A DNA stretch of 15,438 nucleotides. It comes from JBOFLG01 sp051657745. GTDB lineage: Bacteria; Actinomycetota; Actinomycetes; Actinomycetales; Dermatophilaceae. The stretch is taken from assembly GCA_051657745.1 (NCBI GenBank), contig JBOFLG010000219.1:1-15438 (forward strand), in the 5' to 3' direction. The translations under genes and the position numbers were made by a program. The notes below the pieces were generated by a model that did not search any database, was not told the DNA's origin, and saw nothing but the letters and a program-made list of their open reading frames with translations. Below are positions 12,366-15,438 of this stretch, in pieces. How positions within the stretch are numbered: position 1 is the first letter of the stretch; each line of letters begins with the position of its first letter.

Positions 12366-12387
12366 TGATATCGTCGAAGCGATATCA
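12366..12387. promoter_or_regulatory. Inverted-repeat operator of the toxin-antitoxin operon
   Basis: TGATATCG (12366-12373), a 6-bp spacer and CGATATCA (12380-12387) form a perfect inverted repeat immediately before the antitoxin ribosome binding site. FitA/VapB complexes bind such repeats to repress their own operon, so this is the likely autoregulatory site. Confidence 0.6.
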
Positions 12388-12388
12388 A

Positions 12389-12395
12389 AAGGAGG
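12389..12395 (+). promoter_or_regulatory. Strong ribosome binding site of the antitoxin gene
   Basis: AAGGAGG, five bases before the ATG at 12401. It decides this start over the in-frame ATA/ATG-like codons upstream near 12365. Confidence 0.7.
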
Positions 12396-12400
12396 TTCTC

Positions 12401-12628
12401 ATGGAGCAGATTCTGATCCGGAATCTTCCCGAGGGAACGAAGGCCGCGCTTCGCGCGCGCGCCAGGCATCATCACCGGTCGGCCGAGGCGGAAGCGCGCA
12501 ACCTCCTGACCACGGCTCTCGCGAGTGAGCCCCGCACCATCGTCGATCTCCTGAGCACCGAGGAGGGCGCCGACATCGATTTCGAGCCTGAGCGACTCGG
12601 CCTGACAGCTCGCTCAGCCGAACTGTGA
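12401..12628 (+). CDS. FitA/VapB-type ribbon-helix-helix antitoxin
   Basis: 75 residues. The N-terminus reads Met-Glu-Gln-Ile-Leu-Ile-Arg-Asn-Leu-Pro-Glu-Gly-Thr, the beta strand and turn of the FitA-like ribbon-helix-helix domain, then Leu-Arg-Ala-Arg-Ala with His-His-His-Arg-Ser-Ala-Glu-Ala-Glu-Ala-Arg (about 25-35), the conserved second helix of this antitoxin family. Residues about 50-75 form the flexible C-terminal part that would wrap and neutralise the toxin. The stop overlaps the toxin start by four bases (GTGA), so translation is coupled. I chose the ATG at 12401 for its AAGGAGG site. The pair probably represses its own promoter through the inverted repeat just upstream. FitA is the nearest description; VapB is the broader name. 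Confidence 0.88.
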   Translation: MEQILIRNLPEGTKAALRARARHHHRSAEAEARNLLTTALASEPRTIVDLLSTEEGADIDFEPERLGLTARSAEL

Positions 12629-13056
12629 AGTACGTCCTGGACACCAACGTCGTGTCCGCATTGCGGGTGCGGGGCCGCAACCGACCGGTCGAGGTATGGG
12701 CAGCATCAGTCCTCATCGGCGACCAGTTCGTCACGGCAACAACGATCGCTGAGATCGAGCGAGGAGTGATCTCCAAGGAGCGATCCGACGCGACACAGGG
12801 TGCGGTTCTGCGTCGCTGGTTCGAAGATCGCGTCCTGCCGGCCTTCGCGGGCCGAATACTGCCGTTTGATCTTCCGGCAGCACGGGCGCTCGCGGCGTAT
12901 CGAGTACCCGAGCATGCTCCGCTGGACGATGCTCTGGTCGCTGCTGTCGCTGAGTCCTCGACCATGGTCGTCGCGACCCGGAACCGACGACACTTCGAAC
13001 CCCTCGGCGTCCCCTGCATCGACCCGTGGGAGACCACGCCAGACGTCGCCCGCTGA
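12625..13056 (+). CDS. PIN-domain toxin, FitB/VapC ribonuclease
   Basis: 143 residues, a single PIN domain predicted to cleave RNA with divalent metal. The acidic residues expected in the active site are present: Asp6 (Val-Leu-Asp-Thr-Asn), Glu43 (Ala-Glu-Ile-Glu-Arg-Gly) and Asp101/Asp102 (Pro-Leu-Asp-Asp-Ala-Leu-Val-Ala). Val-Ala-Thr-Arg-Asn near 116-120, followed by His-Phe-Glu-Pro-Leu-Gly-Val, is the usual FitB-like C-terminal block. Length and motifs are full-size, so the toxin looks intact. Start GTG at 12625 overlaps the antitoxin stop as GTGA, typical of this operon type. The toxin is made only with its antitoxin. Base composition is slightly less GC-biased than in its neighbours, as expected for a mobile accessory module between the sulfate operon and mfd. 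Confidence 0.9.
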   Translation: MKYVLDTNVVSALRVRGRNRPVEVWAASVLIGDQFVTATTIAEIERGVISKERSDATQGAVLRRWFEDRVLPAFAGRILPFDLPAARALAAYRVPEHAPLDDALVAAVAESSTMVVATRNRRHFEPLGVPCIDPWETTPDVAR

Positions 13057-13222
13057 GACCCGACTCCACACCCGGGCAGCGGTGAAACCGACGTCGCCAC
13101 AGACTCCGGGCTCGTCCCTGAAATGCCCCCACCGGGAATACCAGGCTGTGGCCTGATGTCAGGCGGTGGACTGATGGGTCGTCTCCGCCGCCGCCAGCGA
13201 CCTGGGCGTCCGACCCGCCGCC

Positions 13223-13228
13223 TAGAAT
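13223..13228 (+). promoter_or_regulatory. Candidate -10 box for leaderless mfd transcript
   Basis: TAGAAT matches TANNNT and ends 7 bp before the ATG at 13236, so transcription would begin at or within a base of the start codon. There is no normally spaced Shine-Dalgarno (GGGGA directly abuts the ATG), which fits a leaderless mRNA. No clear -35 is seen. Confidence 0.45.
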
Positions 13229-13235
13229 CGGGGAA

Positions 13236-15438
<2,203 letters not shown>

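Noticed and set aside
12176..12400. Search for a promoter of the APS kinase operon
   Set aside because: Several TTGCC- or TTACC-like words exist on the minus strand but none pairs with a TANNNT box at acceptable spacing.
13151..13164. GCCTG-ATGT-CAGGC hairpin after the toxin gene, considered as terminator
   Set aside because: Five-bp stem, no U-tract and 95 bp past the stop; too weak to call.

Overview
The window is about 70% GC, with strongly GC-biased third codon positions, GTG as well as ATG starts, GGAGG-type ribosome binding sites and an mfd gene in actinobacterial style. This points to a chromosomal segment of a high-GC actinobacterium, plausibly a Micrococcales-type organism. Genus cannot be fixed from the sequence alone. 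I see no rRNA, tRNA, CRISPR array, IS element or phage gene.

Layout. (1) 1-1836, minus strand: two tandem paralogous lipoprotein genes. The one at the left edge is cut by the window end and carries an extra C-terminal Pro/Thr tail built from tandem DNA repeats. (2) 2025-6782, plus strand: a compact run of four genes encoding a carbohydrate-type sulfotransferase, a Wzz-like chain-length protein with an acidic repeat tail, a second and different sulfotransferase, and a Wzy/O-antigen-ligase-like membrane protein. (3) 6747-8114, minus strand: a secreted right-handed beta-helix protein that overlaps the end of the Wzy-like gene tail to tail. (4) 8353-12175, minus strand: a translationally coupled operon joined by two ATGA overlaps, encoding an APS kinase fused to a degenerate ATP-sulfurylase-like half, a TSUP/TauE-SafE transporter and a polysaccharide flippase. 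(5) 12401-13056, plus strand: a FitA/FitB (VapBC-type) toxin-antitoxin pair with an inverted-repeat operator. (6) 13236-15438, plus strand: the first 734 codons of mfd, running off the right end and probably leaderless.

How the genes fit together. Regions 2-4 read as one functional locus for making and exporting a sulfated surface or exopolysaccharide. The APS kinase makes PAPS, the universal sulfuryl donor. The TSUP protein would move a sulfur oxyanion. Two PAPS-dependent sulfotransferases would decorate the glycan. The flippase, Wzy-like and Wzz-like proteins would translocate, polymerise and set the length of the chain, and the secreted beta-helix protein would bind or trim it. No glycosyltransferase lies in the window, so the sugar-assembly genes must be elsewhere. 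The link between sulfate activation and polymer export is inferred from family identities and gene adjacency; no single gene proves it.

Gene-free stretches are short. The longest are 8115-8352 (hairpin, palindrome and a weak promoter candidate), 12176-12400 (ribosome binding site of the APS kinase, a possible 30-codon Cys-rich ORF, the toxin-antitoxin operator), 954-1161 (nothing convincing), 1837-2024 (divergent upstream region) and 13057-13235 (mfd upstream region).
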